Assembly (NCBI RefSeq): GCF_026248685.1
Contig: NZ_CP111036.1
Coordinates: forward strand, 496,001-560,000
Direction: 5' to 3'
Source of the DNA: Haladaptatus caseinilyticus
GTDB taxonomy: Archaea; Halobacteriota; Halobacteria; Halobacteriales; Haladaptataceae
DNA: 64,000 nucleotides
The position numbers and the translations under genes were made by a program. Positions 17,336-27,418 of this stretch are shown piece by piece. The notes under the pieces were generated by a model that searched no databases, was not told the DNA's origin, and saw only the letters and a list, made by a program, of their open reading frames with translations. Each line of letters begins with the position of its first letter. The stretch's first letter is position 1.

Positions 17336-17824
17336 CTACTCGGCTTCGTCTTCTGCGTCGTCGTCCGACGCTTCCTCTTCCTCTTCGGCGCGGTCGCTGA
17401 GGACGGCACTGCCGTCCGCTTCCTCGAGGAGCTCGACTGCGGTCGCCGAGAAGGCGTCCGCGGTCACATCGAGGCTGTTGCGAACCTGGCCGCCGCCGAG
17501 CACCTTGACGGCGTCGGCGTCCCAGCCGTCATCGACGACGTCGCGTGCGTCGATTTCGTAGCCGTCGTCGGTCTCTTCGGCGACACCCTCTGCCGCGAAG
17601 AGTGCAGCGTCCTCGTCGAGTTTCTGCACGGACACGGTGCGCACCGTGTCTTTTGCGTCTTCGGGTCGTTTGAACCCGTGCTTTCCGAGCGGTTCGTAGT
17701 TGTGGAACTCGTGTTTGGCGCGGCCTGCGCGTCCGCGTCCACCGCGGTTACCCGCACCGCGGCGGTTCTTGTGCGTCCCGCCGCCGTGCGTGCGCGAGCC
17801 ACGTTGGCGTCGTTTCTTACTCAT
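17336..17824 (-). CDS. rpl15: Ribosomal protein L15 (uL15)
   Basis: This 162-residue protein starts MSKKRRQRGSRTHGGGTHKNRRGAGNRGG-style, with the basic glycine/arginine-rich N-terminal tail that enters the 50S core. Its globular part includes GKHGFKRPEDAKD and the C-terminus is acidic (EEEEEASDDDAEDEAE). The stop ends the contiguous ribosomal operon. The rpl30 stop lies 2 bp upstream. Confidence 0.96.
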   Translation of the reverse strand: MSKKRRQRGSRTHGGGTHKNRRGAGNRGGRGRAGRAKHEFHNYEPLGKHGFKRPEDAKDTVRTVSVQKLDEDAALFAAEGVAEETDDGYEIDARDVVDDGWDADAVKVLGGGQVRNSLDVTADAFSATAVELLEEADGSAVLSDRAEEEEEASDDDAEDEAE

Positions 17825-17826
17825 GG

Positions 17827-18291
17827 TTATCGCATCGACTCGAGGAGTTCGTTGATTTCCTCAGTCGTGTGTTTGCCGAGTTGGCCGCCCTCTTTCGTTG
17901 GGTGTTTGATGCCCTCGTGACCACCGCGTGGCGGGTGGAGTCGGAGGACCGGAGTGAGACCCTGCTCTCGGAGGGTCGTTTCCTCATCGAGCAGTGCCTC
18001 CGAGAGCTCGGCGAAGTCGGCGTACTCCGTGTTCTCTGCGAGCCATTCCTCGTCAACGTCGTCGCTTCCTTCGAGCGGCTGCGCTCGCTTGGACAGCACC
18101 GTTTCCAGGACTTCCTGGCCGGGTTCGCCGTGTGCGACCCAGTCGTTGACCTTGGTCACCATTCCGCGGTAGGTCTCCGTTTCCGGGACCAGCGCGCAGT
18201 GATTGACCTTGTGGAGGTTGAGCATGCCGAGCGTGTCACGGACACCCTGCGTCATGTCTACCTCACCGCGAATCTGGACGACTGCTCTCAT
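17827..18291 (-). CDS. rpl30: Ribosomal protein L30 (uL30)
   Basis: This 154-residue archaeal-length L30 starts [20 protein letters not shown] with the conserved RLHPPRGGHEGIKHP near the C-terminus. It is longer than bacterial L30 (about 60 residues), as expected for Archaea. Its ATG shares one base with the rps5 stop, indicating coupled translation. Confidence 0.96.
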   Translation of the reverse strand: MRAVVQIRGEVDMTQGVRDTLGMLNLHKVNHCALVPETETYRGMVTKVNDWVAHGEPGQEVLETVLSKRAQPLEGSDDVDEEWLAENTEYADFAELSEALLDEETTLREQGLTPVLRLHPPRGGHEGIKHPTKEGGQLGKHTTEEINELLESMR

Positions 18292-18938
18292 CAGTCGGCC
18301 ACCTCCGGCTCTTCGTCAGGACGGGCGCGCGGGCCGCGTGCCTGTGACGCGTTCTCCAAGGCGTTGTAGGTTGCCTTGGCGAGGTTGAGCGTCGTCCGGG
18401 TGTTGCCGTGGCTCTTCGTCCATGCGTTCTCGACACCGGCAAGTTCGAGGATTTTGCGGACGGTGTCGGTCGCTGCGAGACCCAGTCCGGCGGGTGCCGG
18501 GATGAGTTCGACTTCTACACTGCCAGCCTTGCCGGTCGTCCGGTGGGTGAGCGAGTGCGGTCGGTCGCTGCGGTCCTCCCACGACCCTGCGCCGCGGGGA
18601 ACGTCGATGATGTTCAGCTTCGCGATTTCGATCGCCTTTTGGATGGCACCGCCGACCTGGTCGTCTCGGCCTTCGGCGTAACCCACGTAGCCGTCGCGGT
18701 TGCCGATGGCACAGACACAGCGGAACTTCACGCGTCGCCCGGAGTCGGTCATGCGCTGAACCATGTTGATGTCCAGCACTTCGTCCTCGAGTCCGGGGAG
18801 GAGCTGGTCGACCAGTTCCGGCTCCTTCAGCGGGAGACCGGAGTTGAGGGCGTCTTCCATCGTATCGATTTCGCCCTCGGCGACCTTGCGGCCGAGACGG
18901 GTCTGGGGTTCCCAGCCGTCGTTATAGTTTGCACACAT
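18291..18938 (-). CDS. rps5: Ribosomal protein S5 (uS5)
   Basis: This 215-residue protein starts at [19 protein letters not shown]; the longer upstream frame overlaps rpl18 and is a shadow. The S5 fold is seen in [21 protein letters not shown] and in the C-terminal [20 protein letters not shown]5 sits at the mRNA entry and contributes to decoding accuracy. The start lies 1 bp from the rpl18 stop. Confidence 0.96.
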   Translation of the reverse strand: MCANYNDGWEPQTRLGRKVAEGEIDTMEDALNSGLPLKEPELVDQLLPGLEDEVLDINMVQRMTDSGRRVKFRCVCAIGNRDGYVGYAEGRDDQVGGAIQKAIEIAKLNIIDVPRGAGSWEDRSDRPHSLTHRTTGKAGSVEVELIPAPAGLGLAATDTVRKILELAGVENAWTKSHGNTRTTLNLAKATYNALENASQARGPRARPDEEPEVAD

Positions 18939-18939
18939 A

Positions 18940-19494
18940 TTATTCGTCCTCCTGGAGGGTAGAGAGCACTTCGTCGAAGTGCTCAGGTAGTTCTGTGGCG
19001 TCGAAATCCCCACCGTACAGCGGTTCGTCTCGCTGCTCCGCGTATTCGGCGATATGTTCGCCGCGGTTACGCGACCAGTCAGCCAGCACGCTGTCGTTGT
19101 GCGGGATGTCGAGGCCAGCGTCGATTGCACCTTCCTGTACTGCGAATGCCTTGCTACCGGGTGTTGCCGTGTTGAGGCCGATGTCGAGCACAGCCTCGTC
19201 GTAATCGGCATCGAGTGCGCGTTTTCCGAGCAGATATCCAGTGAGGTACGCGCTGGGGAGGTTGCCCGTTGGGGCTTCCCAGCCGTACTCCTCCAGATCG
19301 CCGGAGTACGCACTCGCAACCGTGTTATCGCCGTCGGGACCCATCGTGACCAGCTGCGCCCTGACGTGCTGGTTGCTCTTCCGAGCGACCAGGCGGGGCT
19401 TGCCCGATTTCAGCAGGCGCAACCTCTGATGGTAGTCAGTTCGGACCTCGCGGCGGCGGCGCATCGGCACCTTGTATCGTGGTCCAGTTGCCAT
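18940..19494 (-). CDS. rpl18: Ribosomal protein L18 (uL18)
   Basis: This 184-residue archaeal/eukaryal-type L18 (L5e-like) starts [20 protein letters not shown]. It has the 5S rRNA-contact region [19 protein letters not shown] and [19 protein letters not shown]. It packs 5S rRNA with L5. It lies between rpl19e and rps5 with gaps of 1-2 bp. Confidence 0.96.
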   Translation of the reverse strand: MATGPRYKVPMRRRREVRTDYHQRLRLLKSGKPRLVARKSNQHVRAQLVTMGPDGDNTVASAYSGDLEEYGWEAPTGNLPSAYLTGYLLGKRALDADYDEAVLDIGLNTATPGSKAFAVQEGAIDAGLDIPHNDSVLADWSRNRGEHIAEYAEQRDEPLYGGDFDATELPEHFDEVLSTLQEDE

Positions 19495-19496
19495 TG

Positions 19497-19937
19497 TTAG
19501 TAGTTGTTCTCTATGTAGTTCAGCAGGTATTGCACGCTACGGAACTCGCCACCCTTGGACTTGTCGTAGAGGTCACGGTACTGTGACTTCGTGATCTCGC
19601 CCTCGGCGCGGAGTTCACGCAGTTTGCGTCGCTGCGCACGAATCTTGTTCTGCCACTCCTCTTTCGAGTTCTTGCGGCCGCCCTTCTTCCCCTTTCGGGT
19701 ACCTGGTCCCTTCCGGTGACCGTATTTGCGCTTTCGGTTGCGCTCGCGGGCGCGGCCGCGGGAGTTGCTCTTTGCGTCCTTGGCCTGAATCGACCCGTCG
19801 TCGACGAGTTCGCGGATGTCCTCGCGGGTAATCGCGTCCGCGATGGCACCCTGCGCGTCGGGGTCGAACCAGACTCGGTTCTTGCCGACATCGAGCACGT
19901 CGGCGGCGAGTCGCTTCTGTGCACTCAGGTCACTCAT
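19497..19937 (-). CDS. rpl19e: Ribosomal protein L19e (eL19)
   Basis: This 146-residue protein starts [26 protein letters not shown]. It has the basic central region ([20 protein letters not shown]) and the helical C-terminus typical of eL19, which forms an inter-subunit bridge. The family is absent from bacteria. It overlaps the upstream rpl32e stop by 4 bp. Confidence 0.96.
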   Translation of the reverse strand: MSDLSAQKRLAADVLDVGKNRVWFDPDAQGAIADAITREDIRELVDDGSIQAKDAKSNSRGRARERNRKRKYGHRKGPGTRKGKKGGRKNSKEEWQNKIRAQRRKLRELRAEGEITKSQYRDLYDKSKGGEFRSVQYLLNYIENNY

Positions 19938-20632
19938 TCTTCCACCTCAACTTCGACGTAGGTCGGATTGAGAACGCGGATTTTCTCTTCCTCGGCGACT
20001 TCCTCGATGCGCTCGCGTTTGCGAGCACCGACTTTCGAGGCGATGCGAACCGCTTGCGTGTCGCCGTCCACGCCGTCGAGGTCATCGACGTTGTGAACGC
20101 GAACTTCGTCGAAACCGCTCGGGTGCTTGCCCCGAACCGATTTCGGCGAGCGGTAGCCCGACTCGACCATGTCGCCTTTGCCCTTGATACCGCGGCGTTG
20201 CTTGCTCAGGTTGCCCCGAGGCTTGCGCCACGACGTGGGCGTCCGCTTTTTCTTGTGGTAGTCCTGTCGATTGAACTGCGGTTTGCCCTCGCGTTTACGC
20301 TGTTTGAGCAGTCGCGCTTCCTCGTCGCCGAGGTCGGGCGTCTTCTCGGTCAGCCCGCGGGGTTGCAGTTCGGTTTCGACGTCCTCTTCCGGTTCCTCTT
20401 CTTCGGTTTCGTCTTCGATTTCGGCTTCCGTCTCCTCTTCGACTTCGAGGGCACCGACGTCCGCCTTGATACGGGCGGCGAGTGCGTTGCCGATACCGTC
20501 GACTTCGGCGAGTTCACTCTGCTCGGCGCCGGCGATGTCCTCGACGGACTCGTAGCCAGCGTCGCGGAGCGATTCCGCCTTGCTCTCGCCGACACCGCTG
20601 ATGTCTTCGATCTGTTCTGGTTCGTCAGCCAT
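19934..20632 (-). CDS. rpl32e: Ribosomal protein L32e (eL32) with N-terminal extension
   Basis: This protein has 232 residues, about 100 more than the core eL32. Residues 1-60 are a helix-hairpin-helix-like domain ([36 protein letters not shown]). A strongly acidic linker ([20 protein letters not shown]) follows, then the conserved eL32 core from [19 protein letters not shown]. HhH extensions on L32e are known in haloarchaea; their role is unclear. Translation is coupled to rpl19e by a 4-bp overlap. Confidence 0.95.
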   Translation of the reverse strand: MADEPEQIEDISGVGESKAESLRDAGYESVEDIAGAEQSELAEVDGIGNALAARIKADVGALEVEEETEAEIEDETEEEEPEEDVETELQPRGLTEKTPDLGDEEARLLKQRKREGKPQFNRQDYHKKKRTPTSWRKPRGNLSKQRRGIKGKGDMVESGYRSPKSVRGKHPSGFDEVRVHNVDDLDGVDGDTQAVRIASKVGARKRERIEEVAEEEKIRVLNPTYVEVEVEE

Positions 20633-20635
20633 CTA

Positions 20636-21172
20636 TCAGGCACCTCCCGTAGACGGCTTCTCCGTAATGTAGACGCCGTCCTGGAACACGCGCGTGTCTT
20701 TGCCGCTCACGCGAGTGAGTTGTTCGATGTCCGCGGCGGTCTGGCCCACATCTTCGATGCTCGGGCCGCGCAGGGACAGTTCCTCGTCGTTCACTTCGAC
20801 GGTGGTGTCCCCGTGGACGTTCGTCCGACGGGGCGCTTTCTCACCGAGGAAGTTCTCGATGACGACTTGGTCGCCCTCGGAACGAACCTGCATTGGGAAG
20901 TGAGAGTAGAAGACTTCCATCTTGTACTCCCACTCCTCGGACACGCCGTGAAGCATGTTTCGTACGTGGCTCTCGAACGTTCCCATCGTCGCCTTCGTTT
21001 TGGCGTCGGTGGCATCGCTCTCGATGACCACTGCGTCGTCCTCGACGCTGACACTGATGTTCGGGTACCAGAGCCGTCGTGTGACGGATCCTTCCGAGCC
21101 ATCAACGGTCATGTCGAGGTGGTCTACGTCAACGGTCACCTCGTCCGGAATTTCGATTTCTACTCGTGGCAT
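20636..21172 (-). CDS. rpl6: Ribosomal protein L6 (uL6)
   Basis: This 178-residue protein is taken from MPRVEIEIPDEVTVDVDHLD; the 11 residues in frame upstream overlap the rps8 gap and lack homology. It has two related alpha-beta domains and a conserved AADIEQLTRVSGKDTRVFQDG near the C-terminus. L6 lies near the GTPase centre of the 50S subunit. Confidence 0.95.
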   Translation of the reverse strand: MPRVEIEIPDEVTVDVDHLDMTVDGSEGSVTRRLWYPNISVSVEDDAVVIESDATDAKTKATMGTFESHVRNMLHGVSEEWEYKMEVFYSHFPMQVRSEGDQVVIENFLGEKAPRRTNVHGDTTVEVNDEELSLRGPSIEDVGQTAADIEQLTRVSGKDTRVFQDGVYITEKPSTGGA

Positions 21173-21176
21173 TGTT

Positions 21177-21569
21177 CTAGTACACGTACGCGATGACTTG
21201 GCCACCGATACCCTGATCGCGGGCCTCGTAGTGGCTCATGACGCCGTGGCTGGTCGTGACGACGAGTGACCCGTAGTCCTGGGCGGGGAGGAACCGTTTC
21301 TCCCACTTCTCGAAGTCGTCTTTACCCGCGGAGTAGCGGGGTTTGACCGCACCACATTCGTTGATCGCGCCTTTTAGTTCGACCTCGAAGCGACCGGCTT
21401 TTCCGTCATCGACGAACTCGAAGCCGTCGATATACCCGTGGTCGTAAAAGACCTCGAGTACACTGCCGATCTCGTTCGAGGCGGGCTGTACCGTGTGGGA
21501 CAGATGACCGACACTCTCGGCGTTATCCACGCCGGAGAGTGCGTTGCTGAGTGGGTCGTTTCCTGCCAT
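21177..21569 (-). CDS. rps8: Ribosomal protein S8 (uS8)
   Basis: This 130-residue protein starts at [18 protein letters not shown]. The C-terminal [21 protein letters not shown] is the characteristic S8 signature. S8 binds helix 21 of 16S rRNA and is an early assembly protein. The upstream in-frame residues belong to the rps14 region and are not used. Confidence 0.96.
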   Translation of the reverse strand: MAGNDPLSNALSGVDNAESVGHLSHTVQPASNEIGSVLEVFYDHGYIDGFEFVDDGKAGRFEVELKGAINECGAVKPRYSAGKDDFEKWEKRFLPAQDYGSLVVTTSHGVMSHYEARDQGIGGQVIAYVY

Positions 21570-21571
21570 GA

Positions 21572-21748
21572 TTATCGGTACTTCTTGAATCCCATGTCGC
21601 GTGCGATTTCGCGGAAGCACTGGCGACAGAGGTTAATGTCGTATTTTCCGACCAGACCTTGCTTTCGACCACAGCGCTGGCACGTTTGGAGTTGTCCCGT
21701 GCGCTTGGCCGTCTGCTCGCCGGTCGCATCGTTCTCACTTTCGCTCAT
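21572..21748 (-). CDS. rps14: Ribosomal protein S14 (uS14), zinc-binding type
   Basis: This 58-residue frame starts [16 protein letters not shown] and ends DMGFKKYR. It carries the zinc-ribbon pairs CQRC and CRQC (C-x2-C-x14-C-x2-C), the typical C+ form of archaeal S14. The start overlaps the rpl5 stop by 4 bp and the stop is 2 bp before rps8. This is the expected position in the spc operon. Confidence 0.95.
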   Translation of the reverse strand: MSESENDATGEQTAKRTGQLQTCQRCGRKQGLVGKYDINLCRQCFREIARDMGFKKYR

Positions 21749-22263
21749 TCATCCACCTCAACGTCGAAGTTGGCTTCGAGGAACGCGATGGCGTCCTCGG
21801 CCGTCAGTCGGTGGTTCGACGGAATCTGGCGGGAAACCTTGTCACGTTTCGCGACGCGGTAGCCCGGTCGAACGAGGTTGACGGTCACGTCAAGCCCGTA
21901 GATTCCGACGTTCGGGTCGTACTCCTGGCTCGGGAACTCGGTGTGTTCTTCGATACCGAAGCTGAAGTTCCCGGTCTCGTCGAACTGCGTCCTCGAGAGA
22001 TCCGAGAGTTCCAGTGCAGTGTCGAGGAACTCGTGTGCTGCCTCGCCGCGGAGCGTGACTTTCGCGCCGATCGGGTCGCCCTGACGGATACCGAAGTCGG
22101 GAAGCGTTGATTTCGCCAGCGTTCGGACGCTTTCCTGTTCGGTTACGTCTTCGAGGATTTCCTCGGCGTTGGCGAGTTCTCGACCACCTTCACCGACGCC
22201 CATGTGGGCGACGACCTTCTCCACTTTCGGCTCTCGCATCTGGTGGAATTCGGCTTCGCTCAT
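21745..22263 (-). CDS. rpl5: Ribosomal protein L5 (uL5)
   Basis: This 172-residue protein starts [20 protein letters not shown] and contains [21 protein letters not shown] and [20 protein letters not shown], the conserved 5S rRNA and P-site tRNA contact regions. The length is normal for Archaea. It overlaps rps4e and rps14 by 4 bp on either side. Confidence 0.96.
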   Translation of the reverse strand: MSEAEFHQMREPKVEKVVAHMGVGEGGRELANAEEILEDVTEQESVRTLAKSTLPDFGIRQGDPIGAKVTLRGEAAHEFLDTALELSDLSRTQFDETGNFSFGIEEHTEFPSQEYDPNVGIYGLDVTVNLVRPGYRVAKRDKVSRQIPSNHRLTAEDAIAFLEANFDVEVDE

Positions 22264-22961
22264 TCGTCATCACCCGTGAAGTTCTCGTCGATGACGACGA
22301 CGTACTCCTCGACGGTTTCGAACGAGGTGTCGTCACCGTCGACGGTGACGGTGTTCGAACCGCTACCGGGCGTCACCGTGATATCGGTGACCTCACCGAT
22401 TTCGCCCGCGTGCTGACCGCGGACGGCAGTGACGAGACAGCCCTCTTCGTATGGGAAGTGAGCGAGGATGTCTTTGTCCTCGGTTCCCACGACGATGGAG
22501 TCTTTCGTGCTGTAGTCGTCGGCATCGTCCACGCGGAGATTGCTTCCGTCGTGGAGATTGAGTTGGGTTTCGCCACCGGATACCTGCGTCTTGTCCTCGA
22601 TTTTCGCCAGTCGGCCGTCCGCCGCATCTTCGTCGATGTGGGTCAGCGCGAGGCGTCCACCTTCGTCGGGGAAGACGCGGTAATACTCTTCGCGTTCGGT
22701 GAACGCGATGATGTCGAACATGCCGATGGGTCGCTGTTCGTCGCTAACTGCCTCGCCGTTCACGAGAACGGAGTCCTGGTTGAGCGCGTAGCGGGCTTCC
22801 TTCTTCGAGTTGGTGTAGCCCAGCACGTCCCGCAGGATGATGAGGAGCGGGACACCGTCACGTCCATGCGGGCCAGCGCCGGCCTTCACGGTGAACGTGG
22901 CGGTCTTTCGCTCGACCGGCCAGGAGTTCGGAACGGAGAGTCGTTTCTGATGGTTGCTCAT
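22260..22961 (-). CDS. rps4e: Ribosomal protein S4e (eS4)
   Basis: This 233-residue protein starts [20 protein letters not shown]. An S4-like RNA-binding part ([21 protein letters not shown]) and a C-terminal KOW-like region ([18 protein letters not shown]) match eS4. The family is archaeal/eukaryal only. It has 4-bp overlaps with rpl24 and rpl5. Confidence 0.96.
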   Translation of the reverse strand: MSNHQKRLSVPNSWPVERKTATFTVKAGAGPHGRDGVPLLIILRDVLGYTNSKKEARYALNQDSVLVNGEAVSDEQRPIGMFDIIAFTEREEYYRVFPDEGGRLALTHIDEDAADGRLAKIEDKTQVSGGETQLNLHDGSNLRVDDADDYSTKDSIVVGTEDKDILAHFPYEEGCLVTAVRGQHAGEIGEVTDITVTPGSGSNTVTVDGDDTSFETVEEYVVVIDENFTGDDE

Positions 22962-23314
22962 TCGGTATCACCTTCTAGACGTGCCTCGCGGCGGTCGTCT
23001 TCCAGGTTGAGGTCTGTCACGCGAACGTTGCTCGTGTCGAGCGGACGCGGAACGTCCTCGCCGTCGGCTTTCGGGAGCGTGATCTCTTCGACGTGGATAA
23101 CCGCGTTCTGCATGTCCACTTCGAGAACTTCACCCTCTTCGCCGGCGAAATCGCCGCGCATGACCTCGACCGTGTCGCCCGCGTTGACGCGAACACTTCG
23201 CTGTCCGTACTCCTCACGGAGTTCGTCGGACAGCGTCGCTTTGACCTGCTGGTGCCGCTTGTGGAGCGGGGCGCGTTCGGTCTGGTTTCGCTGTTTGCGT
23301 GGTTGTCGGGTCAT
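22958..23314 (-). CDS. rpl24: Ribosomal protein L24 (uL24)
   Basis: This 118-residue protein starts [20 protein letters not shown]. It has the KOW motif ([21 protein letters not shown]) and lies near the polypeptide exit tunnel. It overlaps both neighbours by 4 bp. Confidence 0.96.
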   Translation of the reverse strand: MTRQPRKQRNQTERAPLHKRHQQVKATLSDELREEYGQRSVRVNAGDTVEVMRGDFAGEEGEVLEVDMQNAVIHVEEITLPKADGEDVPRPLDTSNVRVTDLNLEDDRREARLEGDTE

Positions 23315-23709
23315 ACTATCATCGTAGCTGTGCTTGCAATACTTCCAAACCGCTCGGCGACTTCCTGCGCGATGGGACCTTTGATCTCCGTCCCTCGCGG
23401 CTCTTCGACGTCGTCGATAACGACGGCCGCGTTGTCTTCGAATTTGACACGCGTGCCGTCCGGACGGCGGATGGATTTGCGCTGTCGAATGATGACAGCT
23501 TCCAGCACCTGACGCCGCATTTCGGGCGTCCCCTTCGTGACGGACACGGTGATCTTGTCACCGATGCCTGCCTTCGGGTGTCGGCTCTTCGTGCCGTGGT
23601 AGCCGGAAACGCTGATGACTTTCAGCTCTCTTGCGCCGGTGTTGTCGGCACAGTTGAGTAGGGAGCCCTTCTCGACACCCTGTGTCACATCAGCTTTGAG
23701 TGCTTCCAT
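23311..23709 (-). CDS. rpl14: Ribosomal protein L14 (uL14)
   Basis: This 132-residue protein starts [20 protein letters not shown]. The beta-barrel core includes [20 protein letters not shown] and the charged [21 protein letters not shown]14 takes part in inter-subunit bridges. The start shares 1 base with the rps17 stop. Confidence 0.96.
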   Translation of the reverse strand: MEALKADVTQGVEKGSLLNCADNTGARELKVISVSGYHGTKSRHPKAGIGDKITVSVTKGTPEMRRQVLEAVIIRQRKSIRRPDGTRVKFEDNAAVVIDDVEEPRGTEIKGPIAQEVAERFGSIASTATMIV

Positions 23710-24035
23710 CAGTTGTCACCTCCGAGTGTCTCGACGACGACGTGTGATTTCGTCTTCGAGAGCGGTCGGGTCTCTGCGATACGAACCGTGTCGCCAACTT
23801 CGAGAGCCAGGCAGTCCGGCGCGTGGGCCGGAACGCGGGAACGACGTTTCATCTGCCGGTCGTATTTCGGCACTGTAACGTCGTACTCTCGCTCGACGAC
23901 GACGGTCTTTTCCATGTCGGTGGAGGCGACCTCCCCTTCGAGAATCTGTCCGCGCACGGAAAGCGTTCCGTGGAACGGGCAGTCCTCGTCGGAGCATGTC
24001 TCCTCCGGTTCTGGTACGTTCAATCCTAACGCCAT
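23709..24035 (-). CDS. rps17: Ribosomal protein S17 (uS17)
   Basis: This 108-residue protein starts [20 protein letters not shown], the archaeal N-terminal form with a Cys pair (CSDEDC). The OB-fold includes [20 protein letters not shown] and [20 protein letters not shown]. The upstream rnp1 frame overlaps its start by 10 bp. Confidence 0.95.
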   Translation of the reverse strand: MALGLNVPEPEETCSDEDCPFHGTLSVRGQILEGEVASTDMEKTVVVEREYDVTVPKYDRQMKRRSRVPAHAPDCLALEVGDTVRIAETRPLSKTKSHVVVETLGGDN

Positions 24036-24454
24036 TTCGAATTACCTCCTGCTTCGGTACGCAATGCGGGTCGTGAGAGCAGTGTGACTCCATCCACCGT
24101 AACGTAGGCTCCGCCCTCGCCACCGTCGGAACGGTTCCGACGGGCCTCCGAGCGTGGCTCGGAGAAAGAGCAAGACTGACTGGATTTTCCTCCAGCAGTT
24201 TCCAACTCCCGTTTGGACGGAGTCCCCGTTCCCTCGCGGGAGACGGCGGCTTCATCTGTGAGTGCAAACTCGAATCTCGTGCCCTGCTTCGGTACCTGCC
24301 ACGACCGAGACGCAGCCTCTACGGTAAGCGTGCGCATCGTCTCGGAAACGACTCGACCCTCGATACTTTCGAGGGACGGATTCGTGGCCGAAACGACTCG
24401 CACTGGGAGACCGGCGAGTTCGTGTTTCGTGAGCGTCTCGGGTGTCAGTGGCAT
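24026..24454 (-). CDS. rnp1: RNase P protein component 1 (Rpp29/Pop4)
   Basis: This 142-residue protein starts at [21 protein letters not shown]. The Sm-like core reads [41 protein letters not shown] and a C-terminal [16 protein letters not shown]. Rnp1 helps RNase P RNA mature tRNA 5' ends. Its place between rpl29 and rps17 is conserved in Euryarchaeota. An insertion of about 40 serine-, arginine- and glycine-rich residues (about 79-115) makes it longer than most homologues. The stop lies 10 bp inside rps17. Confidence 0.9.
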   Translation of the reverse strand: MPLTPETLTKHELAGLPVRVVSATNPSLESIEGRVVSETMRTLTVEAASRSWQVPKQGTRFEFALTDEAAVSREGTGTPSKRELETAGGKSSQSCSFSEPRSEARRNRSDGGEGGAYVTVDGVTLLSRPALRTEAGGNSKWR

Positions 24455-24455
24455 C

Positions 24456-24662
24456 TTATTCGGAGTCGCCTTCTTCTTGCTGAATCGTTTTGATTCGAGC
24501 GATGGTCCGGCGAAGTTCCTTGATGCGACCCGGGTTTTCGGGTGCACCACCCGCGGCTTTGACCGCCTTCGAGTTGAGCAGTTCCGTCTCGAGCTCTTCG
24601 AGTTCTGCTTCTCGCTCTGCAGGCGTCATGTCGCGGATCTCTTCGGTGTGAAGAATAGCCAT
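24456..24662 (-). CDS. rpl29: Ribosomal protein L29 (uL29)
   Basis: This 68-residue helical protein starts [20 protein letters not shown] and ends with the basic [18 protein letters not shown]29 lies at the tunnel exit and is part of the SRP docking site. The start shares one base with the rps3 stop, and the rnp1 start lies 1 bp beyond its stop. Confidence 0.95.
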   Translation of the reverse strand: MAILHTEEIRDMTPAEREAELEELETELLNSKAVKAAGGAPENPGRIKELRRTIARIKTIQQEEGDSE

Positions 24663-25555
24663 TATTCTTCACCCTCCTCGTCTTCCATCTCTTCTAGCAG
24701 TTCCTCGGCTTCGGCTTCGACTTCCTCTTCGAGTTCGTCGAGCTCTTCCTCGACGGACTCGGATTCGGACGCGTCAGCGTCTGCCGATTCTTCCTCGATG
24801 ACCTCTTCGACGATCTCTTCATCGACGTCGGTCTCGCCGGGTTCCGGCGATTCCTCGTCGTCGTCTTCGAGTTCTTCGAGTGTTTCCTCGTCGGGTTCCT
24901 GGATGAGGTCCGCCGTCTCGTTGGCCTCGACCGCTTCCGGAACGAGTTCTTCTGGGTCCGCACCCTCCTCGATCTGGAAGTCATCCGGTAGGTTCGCTCC
25001 CGGCGGGATGATTTTGACGTCCACGCCGATGGTGCCGAGTTTCATCACTGCGACACCCTGGCCGTGATCGACGATCTCCTGTGCGGGTTCACCGTTGTGC
25101 TTGATGTAGCCACGGTTGAACTTCTCCACGCGCGACCGTGCGCCCGTGACTTTGCCGGACAGGACGATTTCGGCGCCGAGTGCGCCGGAATCCATGATTC
25201 GGTCGATGGTCGTGTGACCTGCCTTTCGGAAGTACCAACCGCGTTCGAGCGCGTTGGCGAGCCGGTCGGCGACGATTCGGGCGTTGAGATCCGGTTCATC
25301 GACTTCCTGAACGTCGATCTGCGGGTCGTCCAAGTTGAACCGCTCACCGAGTTCTCGGGTGATTTTCCGGATGTTTTTCCCGCCCTTTCCGATGACCATA
25401 CCTGGCTTTTCCGCCTTGAGGACGATCTGTGTCCCCATCGGAGTTTTGGCGACGTCCATGCCGCCGTAGCCAGCACGGCCGAGTTCTTCCGCGAAGAACT
25501 CGTCTATCTGCGAGCGCTGAAGCCCGTCCTGAATAAACTGATGTTCGTCTGCCAT
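24662..25555 (-). CDS. rps3: Ribosomal protein S3 (uS3) with long acidic tail
   Basis: This 297-residue protein starts [20 protein letters not shown]. The KH domain includes [20 protein letters not shown] and the C-terminal S3 domain includes [16 protein letters not shown]. About 80 C-terminal residues are a Glu/Asp-rich tail, much longer than in non-halophiles. The core functions at the mRNA entry site. It overlaps rpl22 and rpl29 by 1 bp each. Confidence 0.96.
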   Translation of the reverse strand: MADEHQFIQDGLQRSQIDEFFAEELGRAGYGGMDVAKTPMGTQIVLKAEKPGMVIGKGGKNIRKITRELGERFNLDDPQIDVQEVDEPDLNARIVADRLANALERGWYFRKAGHTTIDRIMDSGALGAEIVLSGKVTGARSRVEKFNRGYIKHNGEPAQEIVDHGQGVAVMKLGTIGVDVKIIPPGANLPDDFQIEEGADPEELVPEAVEANETADLIQEPDEETLEELEDDDEESPEPGETDVDEEIVEEVIEEESADADASESESVEEELDELEEEVEAEAEELLEEMEDEEGEE

Positions 25556-26016
25556 TATTCTTCGACCTCCTCAAGGATGAGTTCGACATCCACCTCGGGC
25601 GTGTTCCAGGCGGTTGCGCGGCCGAACGCGCGGGGCTTGCGGCCCTGCACTTCACCGACCTTGTGGGCGGCGACGTGCATGATTTCCATCGATTCGCCGT
25701 CGAAGCCCTGGGCATCCGCGTTGGCCATGACGTTGTCGAGCAGTTCGATGAACGCCTTGCTCGCCTTTTCGGGGTAGCGACCTGCGTCCCAGCCGTCGAT
25801 GTCCGAGCGATGGCCGACGCCGCTGTTGTGCTGCTTGAACGGCACCGACCGCTCCTCGTTCACGACCTGCTGGAGGTACGCTTTCGCGTCCCCGGCAGTT
25901 TTGCCCTTGATTTCGCGGGCAATCGCCTTGCTGTGCTTGTGGCTCATATGCCGCTCCCGGAGCATCCCTTTCGCTGTGGTGTCCGGGTCGGCATCGACGC
26001 TGTAGCTGATTCCCAT
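25555..26016 (-). CDS. rpl22: Ribosomal protein L22 (uL22)
   Basis: This 153-residue protein starts MGISYSVDADPDTTAKGMLR. The conserved part contains SHKHSKAIAREIKGKTAGDA, and a beta-hairpin near KPRAFGRATAWN reaches the exit tunnel. The length is typical of archaeal L22. Confidence 0.96.
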   Translation of the reverse strand: MGISYSVDADPDTTAKGMLRERHMSHKHSKAIAREIKGKTAGDAKAYLQQVVNEERSVPFKQHNSGVGHRSDIDGWDAGRYPEKASKAFIELLDNVMANADAQGFDGESMEIMHVAAHKVGEVQGRKPRAFGRATAWNTPEVDVELILEEVEE

Positions 26017-26019
26017 GGT

Positions 26020-26445
26020 TTATTTGAGTGGCACGAACTTCGAGGAGCGGGTCGCACCGATGCCCGCTTGTCCGTGTTCGACGGAGTTGCGGGTCAGCTG
26101 GAACTCGCCGAGGTAGTGGCCCAACATCTCGGGTTCGATGCGTACGCGCTCGAACTCGCTGCCGTTGTAGACGGCAAACGTCTTGCCGACGAACGATGGG
26201 AGCACCGGCATGTCGCGCAGGTGCGTTCGAATCGGGCTGTTCGCCGATTCTTCCTCGGTCTTGTTCCGGGCCTTTTCGAGCAGTTTCTCCTGCTCGACGG
26301 TCAACCCGCGAAGGATGCTTCGCCGCTTACGTGCGGGGAGCAGTTCTGCGACTTCCTCCAGGCTCATGTCCTGCAGTTCGTCCAGGTCGTAGCCGCGATA
26401 GGTGAACTCACCCTCGCGTCCGGTTCGGTATTCGTTTCCGCTCAT
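26020..26445 (-). CDS. rps19: Ribosomal protein S19 (uS19)
   Basis: This 141-residue protein starts [20 protein letters not shown]. The core has the S19 signature [19 protein letters not shown] and [21 protein letters not shown]19 sits in the 30S head with S13. It overlaps the upstream rpl2 stop by 4 bp. Confidence 0.96.
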   Translation of the reverse strand: MSGNEYRTGREGEFTYRGYDLDELQDMSLEEVAELLPARKRRSILRGLTVEQEKLLEKARNKTEEESANSPIRTHLRDMPVLPSFVGKTFAVYNGSEFERVRIEPEMLGHYLGEFQLTRNSVEHGQAGIGATRSSKFVPLK

Positions 26446-27164
26446 TTGTTACCTCCTCGTCCGGTTCGTTTGGACGAGATGTCCCCGACCTTTCGTCCCG
26501 GCGGGGCGTCCCGCGAGACACTTTTCGGTCGGCCAGGGTGCTGGCGGCCACCGCCACCGAACGGGTGGTCTACGGCGTTCATCGCCACACCACGCACGTT
26601 CGGCCATTTGGTGCCGCGCGCTTTCATCTTGTGATGTTTGTTACCGGCCTTGACCATCGGTTTCTCCGTTCGACCGCCACCGGCAACGACGCCGATGGTG
26701 GCACGGCAATCAGGCGACAATCGCTTGATTTCGCCGCTCGGGAGTTCGACGACTGCGGCCTCTCGGTCGTGCGTGATGAGGTCCGCGCTGACGCCGGAGG
26801 CGCGCGCGAACTTTCCGCCGTCACCGGGTTGGCGCTCGACGTTGCACACCGGAACCCCTTCCGGGATTTCGGCGAGCGGGAGCGTGTTACCTGGCTTGAT
26901 TTCGGCGGTGACGCCGACCTGAATCTCCTCGCCCACACCGACGCCTTCCGGCGCGAGGACGAGTCGCTGGTCGCCATCGTCGAATTCGATAGCCGCGACG
27001 GGGGCACTGCGAGCAGGGTCGTGTTCGATTCCGACGACCGTGCCAGTGACCAAGTCGCTGTCTTCGGTCCGCTTGTGGCTCAGTTCAGCTTTGTATCGGT
27101 GCGACGGTGCGCGGAACGTCGGTGTACCGCGACCACGTCGCTGTCCCTGAATCCTGCGTCCCAT
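26442..27164 (-). CDS. rpl2: Ribosomal protein L2 (uL2)
   Basis: This 240-residue protein starts [20 protein letters not shown]. The conserved C-terminal [20 protein letters not shown] surrounds the catalytically important histidine near the peptidyl transferase centre. The RNA-binding N-terminal domain and the basic tail (KRTGRGGNK) are present. Confidence 0.97.
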   Translation of the reverse strand: MGRRIQGQRRGRGTPTFRAPSHRYKAELSHKRTEDSDLVTGTVVGIEHDPARSAPVAAIEFDDGDQRLVLAPEGVGVGEEIQVGVTAEIKPGNTLPLAEIPEGVPVCNVERQPGDGGKFARASGVSADLITHDREAAVVELPSGEIKRLSPDCRATIGVVAGGGRTEKPMVKAGNKHHKMKARGTKWPNVRGVAMNAVDHPFGGGGRQHPGRPKSVSRDAPPGRKVGDISSKRTGRGGNK

Positions 27165-27166
27165 TG

Positions 27167-27418
27167 TTAGAACACCCCAATTCGGGAGGCGACGTCCTGC
27201 GCGTCGTCATCGTCGGACAGCGCGACGGTCGCCTTTTTCTTCCCCTTCATCGTTACTTGGGTGTTGATTTTCTCGATGGTGACTTCGTAGCGCTCTTCGA
27301 TTTCGTCTCGAATCTCGGGCTTGGTGGCGTCGAGCGAAACGATGAACTGGAGCTTGTTGTCGAAGTCCATCTCGTTCATCGCCTTCTCCGTAACCCACGG
27401 ATACTCGATGACGCTCAT
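27167..27418 (-). CDS. rpl23: Ribosomal protein L23 (uL23)
   Basis: This 83-residue protein starts MSVIEYPWVTEKAMNEMDFD. The conserved LQFIVSLDATKPEIRDEIEE and KKATVALSDDDDAQDVASRI identify L23, which contacts SRP and chaperones at the exit tunnel. It overlaps rpl4 by 4 bp. Confidence 0.96.
   Translation of the reverse strand: MSVIEYPWVTEKAMNEMDFDNKLQFIVSLDATKPEIRDEIEERYEVTIEKINTQVTMKGKKKATVALSDDDDAQDVASRIGVF

Noticed and set aside
19919-21196. 425-residue plus-strand frame across rpl32e and rpl6
   Set aside because: It covers two ribosomal protein genes in antisense, with a phenylalanine/arginine-rich composition typical of shadows.
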